Assembly (NCBI GenBank): GCA_910586485.1
Contig: CAJUIA010000017.1
Location: 25,057 to 89,056, forward strand
Length of the DNA stretch: 64,000 bases
Direction of reading: 5' to 3'
DNA from: an uncultured Acetatifactor sp.
GTDB lineage: Bacteria; Bacillota; Clostridia; Lachnospirales; Lachnospiraceae
Below the pieces are notes generated by a model. The model had not been told where the DNA came from. It ran no database searches and was given only the letters and a program-made list of their open reading frames with translations. The position numbers and the translations under genes are program-made. Of this stretch, positions 8,084 to 16,327 are shown one piece after another (the first letter of the stretch is position 1; each line of letters opens with the position of its first letter).

Positions 8084-9456
8084 TAATTTGTTTTGCGATG
8101 ATAAAACGGGCTTGTTCGTTAGGGTGTACGAGGTCAGTCAGGTAGATCTGATGGTTTGTGGAATCAATGCCCAGATACCGATAATTGTCAATGCAGTCTA
8201 CATCCAGCTCATGGGCCAGAAAAACGACGGCGTCTGCATAATCCTGCAGGTTGGCAGTGTCCGTTACGGAAGGCCTGGCGCTGTAGAGGGGGGTGCAGAG
8301 AATGATCTGTGCATCCGGGTAATTTCCCTTTAAACAGGTGACGGCGGTGCGGACGGCGCCGCCGAATGTGGTTATATCGTAAGGGTCATCGGAAAAGATG
8401 GGGTGCCCGTTCAGGTAATCATTCACCCCATAGTTGACTACAAAGCAGAGATTTCCTGACTGCGGAAGGCTGTTCATATACTCGGTTACCCCTGCGCATA
8501 CCTGGGTGTTTTGAGGGAGAACAGACAGATCCTGCTCCGCAAAGGCAGAGGCAATGCCGGGGAAGGTGATGAGCGTCTTTTCGTCCATGGCGGCAGAGTT
8601 GCCGCCATAACCGCAATTATAGACCACCGCGTTGGTAAGGGCATGGACCACTCCCGGAATGGACATGCCGTCGGAATAATTACCAAAAATGCTGTCGCCG
8701 AAGAAGATCACCACCGTATCACTCAGATCCGGATAAATGGGGGGGGGCAGAGCGCCAGGTGGATACCAGCTCATGAAAAGAGGATGACAAACGGGCGGCG
8801 TTTTCAGGTGTTACCTGATAGCCCCCAAGATAATCACTGTGGGTCATGATATACTTTGAGGCATCCGCCGTCAGATTCCAGTCATTTATGTAAAGGGAAG
8901 GATTGGCAGTCAACCATTCTGCATCAGAATAAAAGTAGATCCGGGTGCCGGTGACAGCGCAGGCGGAGGTAAGAAAATCACAGTATGCGGCCAATGTTTT
9001 TTGGTATTTGCCTTCGGAAAGCCCTGTCCAATATTCCATGGAAGGATAGGAGACAATTACTTCAAAAGCAATGGAAGGATAGGCTGCGGCCAGGGAAGAA
9101 AGCTCATCGGCTGTGATTTTATCCGGACGCAGACCCAGATACACGGTAGATACCTGATTGCCTGACTGGGTAATGCGTTTCATGTATTTTTTCAGAGAAG
9201 AAAAGTCGGGAAGGATTTGTTCTGCCTTTAAAATGGTCATGGCACGGAAATACAGATAATCCGCCTCGTCATAGGTATCAATGGGATACATGGAAAGAAA
9301 AACCGTATCGTAGGTTTCAGAAGCAATTCGCTTATAATCCCTGCGCTGTGATACAGTGAGACGAAGCCACAGGAAAGTAATCACGGCACAGCAAAAAAGA
9401 AGCATTACAGGAAGAAGAAATCTGAGAACAGATTTTCCGGTATCTTTGGTACGCAT
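8064..9456 (-). pseudogene. SGNH/GDSL hydrolase, membrane-anchored, split by a frameshift at a nine-C tract (probable phase-variable gene)
   Basis: Two minus-strand frames together make one protein. The upstream frame (start 9456, ending 8719) gives an N-terminal membrane anchor (about residues 9-30) and about 215 extracellular residues, and ends abnormally with WRSAPPHLSGSE. The downstream frame carries a complete SGNH domain: nucleophile block FFGDSIFGN, the GYGGNS block, NYGVND and the DLVHP catalytic Asp-His block. The two frames meet at a C9 run (plus-strand G, 8739-8747). With eight Cs the frames join as WRSAPPIYPDLSDT, giving a protein of about 464 residues; with nine they do not. The start at 9456 is preferred because a TATAAT lies over the ATG at 9501. 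The expected role is O-deacylation or O-acyl transfer on an exported glycan. It is convergent with one GT-C gene and divergent from its paralogue. Alternatives are a sequencing error or true decay. Confidence 0.75.
8739..8747. repeat. homopolymer of nine G (coding-strand C9) inside the SGNH hydrolase gene
   Basis: Nine consecutive G at 8739-8747. It is the longest G/C homopolymer I found in the window; others are seven or fewer. It lies exactly at the point where the reading frame of the SGNH gene breaks. Confidence 0.9.
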
Positions 9457-9499
9457 GGTATTCCAAGCCTTTCTGGATGCAGTATTACAGTACCAGTTC

Positions 9500-9567
9500 A
9501 TTATAGCATGGGGAGGCTGAAAATGGAATCATAAATATTTTACTCATGTGGGAAAGTGTGGTACAAT
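9500..9567. promoter_or_regulatory. divergent promoters between the SGNH gene and GT-C paralogue B
   Basis: Minus strand: TATAAT (plus-strand ATTATA at 9500-9505) with an extended TGC and no clear -35. Plus strand: TTTACT (9539-9544), 17-bp spacer and TACAAT (9562-9567) with an extended TGG. The second promoter would start an internal transcript that runs into the flippase and pse genes. Confidence 0.6.
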
Positions 9568-9602
9568 GTTAAAATCGGCAGGAAGCCAGGGAAGGATGAG
9601 CC

Positions 9603-11174
9603 ATGGGAGACAGAAAACGCATGAAAACATTTTTTGCGGAAAACAGGCGGCGGTTAATAACAGCGGCGGCGTTCGGCTTCCTTCCGCTGCTTTTGTGTGT
9701 CCTGTACTGCAGGGCCTGCGGAGGCAGCCTTTCGGATGTGTATCTTCCCGCTTCCTGGTGGAACGACGAGCTGTTTTATTATAAACAGGTGGAGGGCATT
9801 GTGCAGGAAGGCTGTCCTCAGGGATACTTTGGTTATAATGAGAGCTGCGCCAGGGCAGGCACCTTTGGACTCTGGAATCCGCTGTTGTTTCTGCCCTGGG
9901 TGGTCTGGGGAATTTTTGGCTGGAATCTGAATACGCCGGTGCTGTGCAATTTAATCTTTGTGATGGCCGGAATGGCAGTATTTGCATGGCTTGCGGCGCC
10001 GGACTGGCGTAAGGCTGCTGCCGCGGCGGTGATGGTTTCCGCATTTACCCCCTTTACCCGTTTTATTTTATCCGGGGTGGGGGAAGCATTTTTTATCGGT
10101 TTTACGTTGATTTATGCGGGCCTGTTCTGTGCTTACAGGAGGGAGGAAAAAGCCGGATACCTGTGGGGAATGCTGTGTCTGGGTATTTTCCTGACGATTA
10201 TACGTCCCTATTATTTTCTGCTGATCCTGCTGGCAGGCTTTTGCGCGGCCGGTAAGGGCGCCGGCTGGAAGATAAAGTCTGTGTGCGGCGCCGCCTTAGG
10301 GCTGCTGGGATATTGGCTGATGAAGTACTGGTTCAGCGCACCGTATTCGTTTCGCAGTATCGGCGGAGGCTTTCTGGACGTGCTGCGTCTGGAAGGTCCG
10401 GCAGCAGGGATGCGGGCTTTTTTCACGCAGACCGGCGAGGCTGTCCGGGATGTGCTTGGGCTTTTGAAGGACGCCCTCCGCTACGGGCGTCAGGGAGGAT
10501 GTCTGTACGGCGTGTTCGGGCTTTTGGCGGTAAGCTTTCTGCTGATGCTGTTGTCTGCGCATGGAAAGGGACGGAAAGAGGATACACGCCTGGCAGCAGG
10601 GATGGTGTGCGTATCTGCGCTGATGATGGCAGCCGTTGTCTATATGTACAACATTCATAACGGTGACAGGCATCTGCTGACGTTTAACCTTCTTGGCATT
10701 TTGTTTTTGGGCATGTATTTCCGGGGAAAGACGGGAGCGGCATTGAAGGTGCTTTTGACGGCAGCGATGGTGTTTTTCTTTTTGGTAAGGCCGGGAACGG
10801 CTTATGACAGGGCGGTGCCCTTCGGGGAAGAGGCCCTTAAGGCAGAGATTACGGAATTAGAGGAACGGCTCGCCGGAAGGATGGAGCTGGCGGAAGGAAT
10901 TTCCTGGGACAATACGGTGATCTGGCTGTCTTATGACAGGGTGGACGGGGAAATTGTTTCGGAGCAGTGGCAGCAGCTTTATGCTCTGCCGGCAGGCTTC
11001 GGCATCAACCATTGCTCGCAGGATTATGTTTTAAACAATTTTGACGGGATTCGTTCCAGATACATTGCCGCAATTCCCGACGGCGAGGTGGAAAAAAAGC
11101 TGGAGGGAAGCGGCGCGGTATTGCTGGCAGGCAACGATCATATTTCGATTTGGGACAGGGGCAGGACGGAATGA
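9603..11174 (+). CDS. multi-spanning GT-C-like glycosyltransferase (paralogue B)
   Basis: 523 residues; GGAAGGA lies upstream of the ATG. About ten membrane spans occupy residues 18-410, with a soluble C-terminal domain of about 110 residues. Shared with paralogue A are the outer-loop WNDELFYYKQVEG, PQGYFG.NES, PWVVWG, FTPFTRFILSG and the C-terminal YALPAGFGINHCSQDYVLNNF region (compare YGLQEGFGISCCMPEYILENF). The acidic pair in the first loop again suggests a GT-C enzyme using a lipid-linked sugar. It is transcribed from its own predicted promoter and overlaps the ABC flippase start by four bases. The two copies probably act on related acceptors or sugars; the substrate is unknown. Confidence 0.6.
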   Translation: MGDRKRMKTFFAENRRRLITAAAFGFLPLLLCVLYCRACGGSLSDVYLPASWWNDELFYYKQVEGIVQEGCPQGYFGYNESCARAGTFGLWNPLLFLPWVVWGIFGWNLNTPVLCNLIFVMAGMAVFAWLAAPDWRKAAAAAVMVSAFTPFTRFILSGVGEAFFIGFTLIYAGLFCAYRREEKAGYLWGMLCLGIFLTIIRPYYFLLILLAGFCAAGKGAGWKIKSVCGAALGLLGYWLMKYWFSAPYSFRSIGGGFLDVLRLEGPAAGMRAFFTQTGEAVRDVLGLLKDALRYGRQGGCLYGVFGLLAVSFLLMLLSAHGKGRKEDTRLAAGMVCVSALMMAAVVYMYNIHNGDRHLLTFNLLGILFLGMYFRGKTGAALKVLLTAAMVFFFLVRPGTAYDRAVPFGEEALKAEITELEERLAGRMELAEGISWDNTVIWLSYDRVDGEIVSEQWQQLYALPAGFGINHCSQDYVLNNFDGIRSRYIAAIPDGEVEKKLEGSGAVLLAGNDHISIWDRGRTE

Positions 11175-12910
11175 AGCAGATCTTAAAAAAGCTGAACGTA
11201 TTATTGGATAAAAAACAAAAGCGTACCATGGGCGGGCTGATGGTGCTGATGATCATCGGCGCAGCGTTGCAGACTGCCGGAGTGGGGATGCTGGTGCAGG
11301 TGGTGACGGTGGTCATGGACCCGGCCGCGCCGGAGAAGAGCAGCCTGGTGGGATGGGTTTATGACAGCCTGGGCTTTCAGGATTACGGCAGCTTCTCCGT
11401 GGCGGTGATGGCGGCGCTGATTCTGGTTTTTGCGGTGAAGAATTTATTTTTGTTCATCCAGCAGAAGCTGACCTTTGCTTTTGTCTATGCCAATCAGTTC
11501 CGCACCTCGGAGCGTATGATGTGCAATTATCTGCGGCGGGGCTATGAGTACTATCTGAGCGCGGATACGGCGGTGGTGCAGCGAAACATCACCTCAGATG
11601 TAAACAATATGTACGCACTGATTCTGGCTCTGCTGCAGCTGATGTCGGACGGTGTGGTATCGCTTTTTATTGTCTGTTACTGTCTCTCCAAGAGCGGTAT
11701 GATGACGATTCTTCTGGCGGTGGTGCTGGTGGCGCTGATGGCAGTGATCAAGAAGGTGTTAAAGCCCATTATGTACAAGGCCGGCAAGGATAATCAGGAT
11801 TATTACAGCGGTTTATTTAAATGGATTTCCCAGACGGTGCAGGGAATCAAGGAAGTAAAGGTGGCCGGGAAGGAGCAGTATTTTGTGCGGGAGTACCACA
11901 AATGCGGCAAGGGCTATGTGGATGCGGTACAGAAATACAGCCTTTACAATAATATTCCCAAGCTGCTGATCGAGACGGCCTGTGTGGCTGTGATGATGGG
12001 ATATATGATATTCCTGACATTGGCAGGCAGATCTACCGGGGATATGCTGGAGATTTTAAGTACCCTGGCAGCGGCGGCTTTTGTGCTGCTTCCCTGCGTA
12101 AACCGCATTAATAATCAGATTAATTCCATGGCGTATTTTGAGCCCTTTTTCATGGGCGTCAGTGATAATCTGCAGGATGAGATCACCGGGGAGAAGGTTG
12201 ACATGTCCTTTGCGGCGGAGGATGAGGAAAAGCTGCCGGTCAGGGAGTGCATTGAGCTGAAGGGGATTACCTATGCTTATCCCAATACGGACAAGCTGAT
12301 TTTTGACCATGCGGATATGACCATACCCATCGGTTCTTCTGTGGGTATTGTCGGAACATCGGGAGCAGGGAAGAGTACGATTGTGGATATTCTGCTGGGA
12401 CTTTTGGAAGTCAGGGAGGGCAGCATCCATGCAGACGGTGTGGATGTGAGGACAAATTATAGAAGGTGGCTGAAAAATATCGGTTATATTCCCCAGATGA
12501 TCTTTATGCTGGATGATACCATCCGCAAAAATGTTGCCTTTGGCGTGCCGGAGGATAAGATAGACGAGGAACGCCTGTGGGAGGTTTTAAAGGAGGCGCA
12601 GCTGGATGAATTTGTGAAATCCCTTCCTGAAGGCGTGGACACGGGGATCGGCGAGCGGGGCATTCGTCTTTCCGGCGGTCAGAGGCAGAGGATCGGCATT
12701 GCCAGAGCCCTGTATCACGATCCGGAGGTGCTGGTGCTGGACGAGGCTACCTCTGCGCTGGATAACGATACGGAGAAGGCGATTATGGAAGCCATCAACA
12801 GACTTCATGGCAGGAAAACCTTGATTATCATCGCCCACAGGCTGCAGACCATCGAGCAGTGCGATATGGTATACAGGGTGGAGGACGGCAGGATTCTCAG
12901 GGAGTCATGA
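11171..12910 (+). CDS. ABC transporter with fused membrane and ATPase domains, PglK-like lipid-linked oligosaccharide flippase
   Basis: 579 residues from the ATG at 11171, which overlaps the previous stop (ATGA). The N-terminal half has about six membrane helices (from residue 20 to about 305), including FVKNLFLFIQQKL-type stretches seen in PglK relatives. The ATPase half has Walker A GTSGAGKST (about 395), signature LSGGQRQRIG (about 500), Walker B VLVLDEATSAL (about 522) and the AHRL switch histidine. It is a half-transporter that would work as a dimer. PglK-type proteins flip undecaprenyl-PP-oligosaccharides in bacterial glycosylation systems; the position between GT-C genes and CMP-Pse genes supports that role. 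A drug or lipid exporter of the same superfamily is the alternative. It ends in a four-base overlap region ahead of pseF. Confidence 0.72.
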   Translation: MKQILKKLNVLLDKKQKRTMGGLMVLMIIGAALQTAGVGMLVQVVTVVMDPAAPEKSSLVGWVYDSLGFQDYGSFSVAVMAALILVFAVKNLFLFIQQKLTFAFVYANQFRTSERMMCNYLRRGYEYYLSADTAVVQRNITSDVNNMYALILALLQLMSDGVVSLFIVCYCLSKSGMMTILLAVVLVALMAVIKKVLKPIMYKAGKDNQDYYSGLFKWISQTVQGIKEVKVAGKEQYFVREYHKCGKGYVDAVQKYSLYNNIPKLLIETACVAVMMGYMIFLTLAGRSTGDMLEILSTLAAAAFVLLPCVNRINNQINSMAYFEPFFMGVSDNLQDEITGEKVDMSFAAEDEEKLPVRECIELKGITYAYPNTDKLIFDHADMTIPIGSSVGIVGTSGAGKSTIVDILLGLLEVREGSIHADGVDVRTNYRRWLKNIGYIPQMIFMLDDTIRKNVAFGVPEDKIDEERLWEVLKEAQLDEFVKSLPEGVDTGIGERGIRLSGGQRQRIGIARALYHDPEVLVLDEATSALDNDTEKAIMEAINRLHGRKTLIIIAHRLQTIEQCDMVYRVEDGRILRES

Positions 12911-12942
12911 AGAGAAGGACGGCAGGAAGGAGAAAGCATGAT

Positions 12943-13635
12943 ATGAGTTCCATAGCGATTATTACGGCACGTGGAGGCAGCAAGCGGATTCCACGGAAAA
13001 ATATCAGAGAGTTCTGCGGAAAGCCTATTCTGGCATATTCCATTCAGGCGGCCAGGGAGTGCGGGCTGTTTGACAGGGTGATGGTGTCCACAGATGATGA
13101 AGAAATTGGGGAGACGGCAAGGCGGTACGGTGCCGAGGTGCCCTTTCGCCGCAGTGAGGAAGCGGCAGGCGATGTTGCTACCACTTCCAGCGTATTGCTG
13201 GAGGTATTAGGGGAATATGAAAAGAGGGGGGAATGCTTTGATACGCTGTGCTGCGTTTACCCTACGGCGCCCTTTGTCACGGCGGAAAGGCTGCGGCAGG
13301 CGGTAAGCCTTCTGGAAGAGAGCGGTGCGGACAGCGTGCTGCCGGTGGTCAGATTCAGCTTTCCGCCTCAGAGATGCGTGGTGATGCAGGAGGGCCGGCT
13401 GCAGTTTAAGTGGCCGGAATATGCCCAGACCAGATCCCAGGATTTGGAGCCCTTTTACCATGATGCAGGACAGTATTACTGCCTGAGGGTAAAAAGCTTT
13501 CTGGAGCAGAGGGCGCTGGTAATGGATCATACCGTGCCGCTGATTCTGCCGGAGATGGAGATTCAGGATATTGACACGGAGGAAGACTGGGAGCTTGCTC
13601 AGGTAAAATATCGAATGCGCCACGGCGGCTTTTGA
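12943..13635 (+). CDS. pseF: PseF: CMP-pseudaminic acid synthase (acylneuraminate cytidylyltransferase family)
   Basis: 230 residues. AAGGAG at 12927-12932 precedes the ATG at 12943; the frame extends further upstream, but then without a ribosome binding site and into the transporter gene. The N-terminus SSIAIITARGGSKRIPRKN holds the CTP-binding signature ARGGSKRIP-KN of CMP-sialic acid synthetases. VSTDDEEIG and LCCVYPTAPF are further family motifs, and DIDTEEDW near the C-terminus carries the metal-binding aspartates. PseF joins CMP to pseudaminic acid, making the activated donor. It is followed after 13 bp by pseI. Distinction from a CMP-legionaminate or CMP-sialate synthase rests on the neighbouring pseG and pseC. 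Confidence 0.85.
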   Translation: MSSIAIITARGGSKRIPRKNIREFCGKPILAYSIQAARECGLFDRVMVSTDDEEIGETARRYGAEVPFRRSEEAAGDVATTSSVLLEVLGEYEKRGECFDTLCCVYPTAPFVTAERLRQAVSLLEESGADSVLPVVRFSFPPQRCVVMQEGRLQFKWPEYAQTRSQDLEPFYHDAGQYYCLRVKSFLEQRALVMDHTVPLILPEMEIQDIDTEEDWELAQVKYRMRHGGF

Positions 13636-13648
13636 CGGAGGTACGTAA

Positions 13649-15283
13649 ATGAACAAAATGAAGATAGGAAATCGTTATATCGGTCATGGCTGCCCTGTTT
13701 ATCTGATCGCAGAGATGTCGGCAAACCATGCGGGGAGTCTGGAAAGAGCCAAGGAAATTATTCATGCGGCGAAGGAGAGCGGCGCAGACTGCATTAAGCT
13801 TCAGACGTACACGCCGGATACGCTGACAATCGACTGCAGTAACGAGTATTTTCAGGTCAAAAACGGCACCTGGGAGGGGGAAAATCTTTACGGTCTTTAC
13901 GGAAAAGGGTATATGCCCTGGGAATGGCAGGGAATCCTTAAGGAAGAGGCAGACAGGGTGGGCATTGATTTTCTTTCCACGCCCTTTGATGTTTCTTCCG
14001 TGGATTTCCTGGAGGGGCTGGGGCTGGAGTTTTATAAAATTGCTTCCTTTGAGATGGTGGATCTGCCACTGGTAGAGTATATTGCATCCAAGGGAAAGCC
14101 GGTGATTCTGTCCACGGGGATGGGAAGCCTGGAAGAGATTCGGGAGGCGGTGGAGACGGTATACAGCACGGGCAACCGTCAGCTGGCCCTGCTGAAATGC
14201 TCCAGCGCCTATCCAGCGGATCCGGCAGGGATGAATCTGCGTACCATTCAGGACATGCAGGAGCGGTTTGGGATTCCCGTAGGACTGTCCGATCATTCCA
14301 TGGGTTCCTTAAGTGCGGTGACTGCCGTTGGATTGGGTGCGGCGATTGTAGAGAAGCATTTCTGCCTGGGCCGTGAGATCGAAAATCCGGATGCCTCTTT
14401 TTCCATGACGCCGGAGGAATACAGGGCCATGGTGCGGGAAATCCGGCAGGCAGAGGCGGCGCTGGGCAGGCCTTTTTACGGGGTTACTCCGGAGGAAGAG
14501 AGCAGCATGGTATTCAGGCGGTCCGTCTTTGTAGTGAAGGATATTGCAAGGGGGGAGGAACTGACGGGAGAAAATACCCGTATTATCCGCCCCGGCTACG
14601 GCTTAAAGCCCAAGTACCACAGGGACGTTTTGGGGATGCGTGCGGACAGGGATTTAAAGCGGGGGACGCCCGTTTCCTTTGCGGACCTGGAGAAGGGGGC
14701 AATTTTGTTTGCCACAAACAATGACAATACGGAAGGCTTGTACCGCTGGCTGAAGCAGAGGGAGCCAAAGGTCTATAAGGTGACAAACAAGCTGACGCCG
14801 GAGATGGTGGAGCAGCTGGCTCCTTCCTTTATTGTCAGCTTTAATTACAGGCATCTCATTCCGGAAGCGGTGCTGCGGCTGATGCCGGGCAGGATTATAA
14901 ATCTGCACACCTCGTTGCTGCCCTATAACAGGGGATCTGCCCCTAACTTTTTCAGCTTTTGGGATAATACGCCCAAGGGGGTTACCATCCATCTGGTGGA
15001 TCAGGGGCTGGATACGGGAGATATTCTCTGTCAGCGACAGCTTACGTTTGACGAAAGCAGGGAGACCTTTGCCAGCACCTACAATCAGCTTTTGGCGGCG
15101 ATTCAGGAGCTGTTTCAGGAAAACTGGGAGAAAATAAAGGCGGGAGAGCTGAAGCCCCGCAGGCAGGCGGGAGAGGGAACTTATCATCGCTTAAAGGAGC
15201 TGGAGGCAATCCGGGAAAAGCATGGATTTACATGGGAGGACGGGATTGCTGATTTTAAGAAATCCCTGGAGGGGCAGCTATGA
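13649..15283 (+). CDS. pseI: PseI pseudaminic acid synthase fused to a C-terminal formyltransferase domain
   Basis: 544 residues; GGAGG precedes the ATG. Residues 1-350 are a full NeuB/PseI synthase: YLIAEMSANHAGS at the start, DCIKLQTYTPDT, LSTPFDVSSVDFL, KIASFEM, the GLSDHS motif, EKHF, and a SAF (antifreeze-like) domain around 290-350. This part condenses phosphoenolpyruvate with 2,4-diacetamido-2,4,6-trideoxy-altrose. Residues 351-544 are a formyl-THF-dependent formyltransferase domain. Asn418 and His420 lie in NLHTSLLP and Asp455 in QGLDTGD, matching the Asn-His-Asp catalytic triad of methionyl-tRNA formyltransferase. The N-terminal Rossmann part is short. A single frame spans both domains with no stop or weak linker, so the fusion looks genuine. 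Likely role: making an N-formylated pseudaminic acid or its precursor. The typical PseI is only about 340-350 residues long. Confidence 0.85.
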   Translation: MNKMKIGNRYIGHGCPVYLIAEMSANHAGSLERAKEIIHAAKESGADCIKLQTYTPDTLTIDCSNEYFQVKNGTWEGENLYGLYGKGYMPWEWQGILKEEADRVGIDFLSTPFDVSSVDFLEGLGLEFYKIASFEMVDLPLVEYIASKGKPVILSTGMGSLEEIREAVETVYSTGNRQLALLKCSSAYPADPAGMNLRTIQDMQERFGIPVGLSDHSMGSLSAVTAVGLGAAIVEKHFCLGREIENPDASFSMTPEEYRAMVREIRQAEAALGRPFYGVTPEEESSMVFRRSVFVVKDIARGEELTGENTRIIRPGYGLKPKYHRDVLGMRADRDLKRGTPVSFADLEKGAILFATNNDNTEGLYRWLKQREPKVYKVTNKLTPEMVEQLAPSFIVSFNYRHLIPEAVLRLMPGRIINLHTSLLPYNRGSAPNFFSFWDNTPKGVTIHLVDQGLDTGDILCQRQLTFDESRETFASTYNQLLAAIQELFQENWEKIKAGELKPRRQAGEGTYHRLKELEAIREKHGFTWEDGIADFKKSLEGQL

Positions 15284-16308
15284 TTTTCATTCGGGCTGAC
15301 GCCAATGAAAAGATCGGAACAGGCCATGTGATGCGCTGCATGGCCATTGCAGACGCAATGAAACAGCGGGGGCAGCAGGTATGCTTCCTGACTGCGGACA
15401 GGGAAGGGAGCCGCCTGTTAAAGGACAGAAATCAGCAGTACCTGGTTCTGGATACCGATTATACTGCCCTGGAAGAAGAGCTGCCGGTGCTGCGGCGGAT
15501 TTTCAGGGAGAAAAGACCGGATTTTTTGTTGGTGGACAGCTATTATGCCACGCCGGAATATTTTCGGGAGATACGAAAAGATGTGCCGACAGGGCTTTTA
15601 GATGATGGAGTGCTCACGGGATACCCGGTAGATGTGCTGATTAATTATAATATTTTTGCCTCCGCCGCCCTTTATGGGGCAGCGGGGGAAACGGGGACGA
15701 AGTACCTGCTGGGCCCCGATTACGTTCCCTTAAGAAGGGAATTTATAGAGGCGGATTATAGGGTTCGGGAGAAGGCCGAGAGGGTGCTGATTACCACCGG
15801 AGGCAGCGACCAATATAATCTGGGAACGAAACTGCTGACAAAGGCTCTGGCAGACCCCCATACGGCAAACCTGCACTATACGGTGGTCAGCGGAGCGTAT
15901 AACACACATTTGCAGGAGCTGCAGGAGGTGGCAAATCGCCATGAAAATGTGCGGGTCTTAAGCAACGTGAGAAACATGTGGGAGCTGATGCGGGAAAGTG
16001 ATCTGGCAGTGTCCGCAGGCGGCTCCACCATGTATGAGCTCAGCGCGGCAGGTGTGCCGGTGATCTGCTTTTCCTTTGTGGACAATCAGGAGCGCATCGT
16101 GCGGGGCTTTGCGGAGAGAGGGCTTGTCAGCTTTGGAGGGAATTATCTGGTTCAGGGAGAGTCCATGGCGGAGGAAATCGTATATCACCTGGACAGGTTG
16201 GCAGCGGACCGGCAGCTGCGAAAAAGCTACAGTCAAAAGCTGAGGAAGCTGGTGGACGGACAGGGAGCCATGAGAATTGCCGGGGAGCTGTGCGGCTTTG
16301 GAAGGTAA
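15280..16308 (+). CDS. pseG: PseG: UDP-2,4-diacetamido-2,4,6-trideoxy-beta-L-altropyranose hydrolase
   Basis: 342 residues, overlapping the pseI stop by four bases with GGAGGGG upstream. The start IFIRADANEKIGTGHVMRCMAIADA is the conserved PseG N-terminus, with the catalytic histidine in GTGHVMRC (about residue 17). A GT-B-like C-terminal half includes ITTGGSDQYN (about 171) and SAGGSTMYELSAAGVP (about 246), the UDP-binding loop. PseG removes UDP to release the free altrose derivative used by PseI. It is a diagnostic enzyme of the pseudaminic acid route (it is not needed for sialic acid), so it fixes the identity of the whole set. It is coupled to pseI and followed 20 bp later by a GtrII-like gene. 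Confidence 0.88.
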   Translation: MIFIRADANEKIGTGHVMRCMAIADAMKQRGQQVCFLTADREGSRLLKDRNQQYLVLDTDYTALEEELPVLRRIFREKRPDFLLVDSYYATPEYFREIRKDVPTGLLDDGVLTGYPVDVLINYNIFASAALYGAAGETGTKYLLGPDYVPLRREFIEADYRVREKAERVLITTGGSDQYNLGTKLLTKALADPHTANLHYTVVSGAYNTHLQELQEVANRHENVRVLSNVRNMWELMRESDLAVSAGGSTMYELSAAGVPVICFSFVDNQERIVRGFAERGLVSFGGNYLVQGESMAEEIVYHLDRLAADRQLRKSYSQKLRKLVDGQGAMRIAGELCGFGR

Positions 16309-16327
16309 AGGGAAGGACGTGAAGAAT

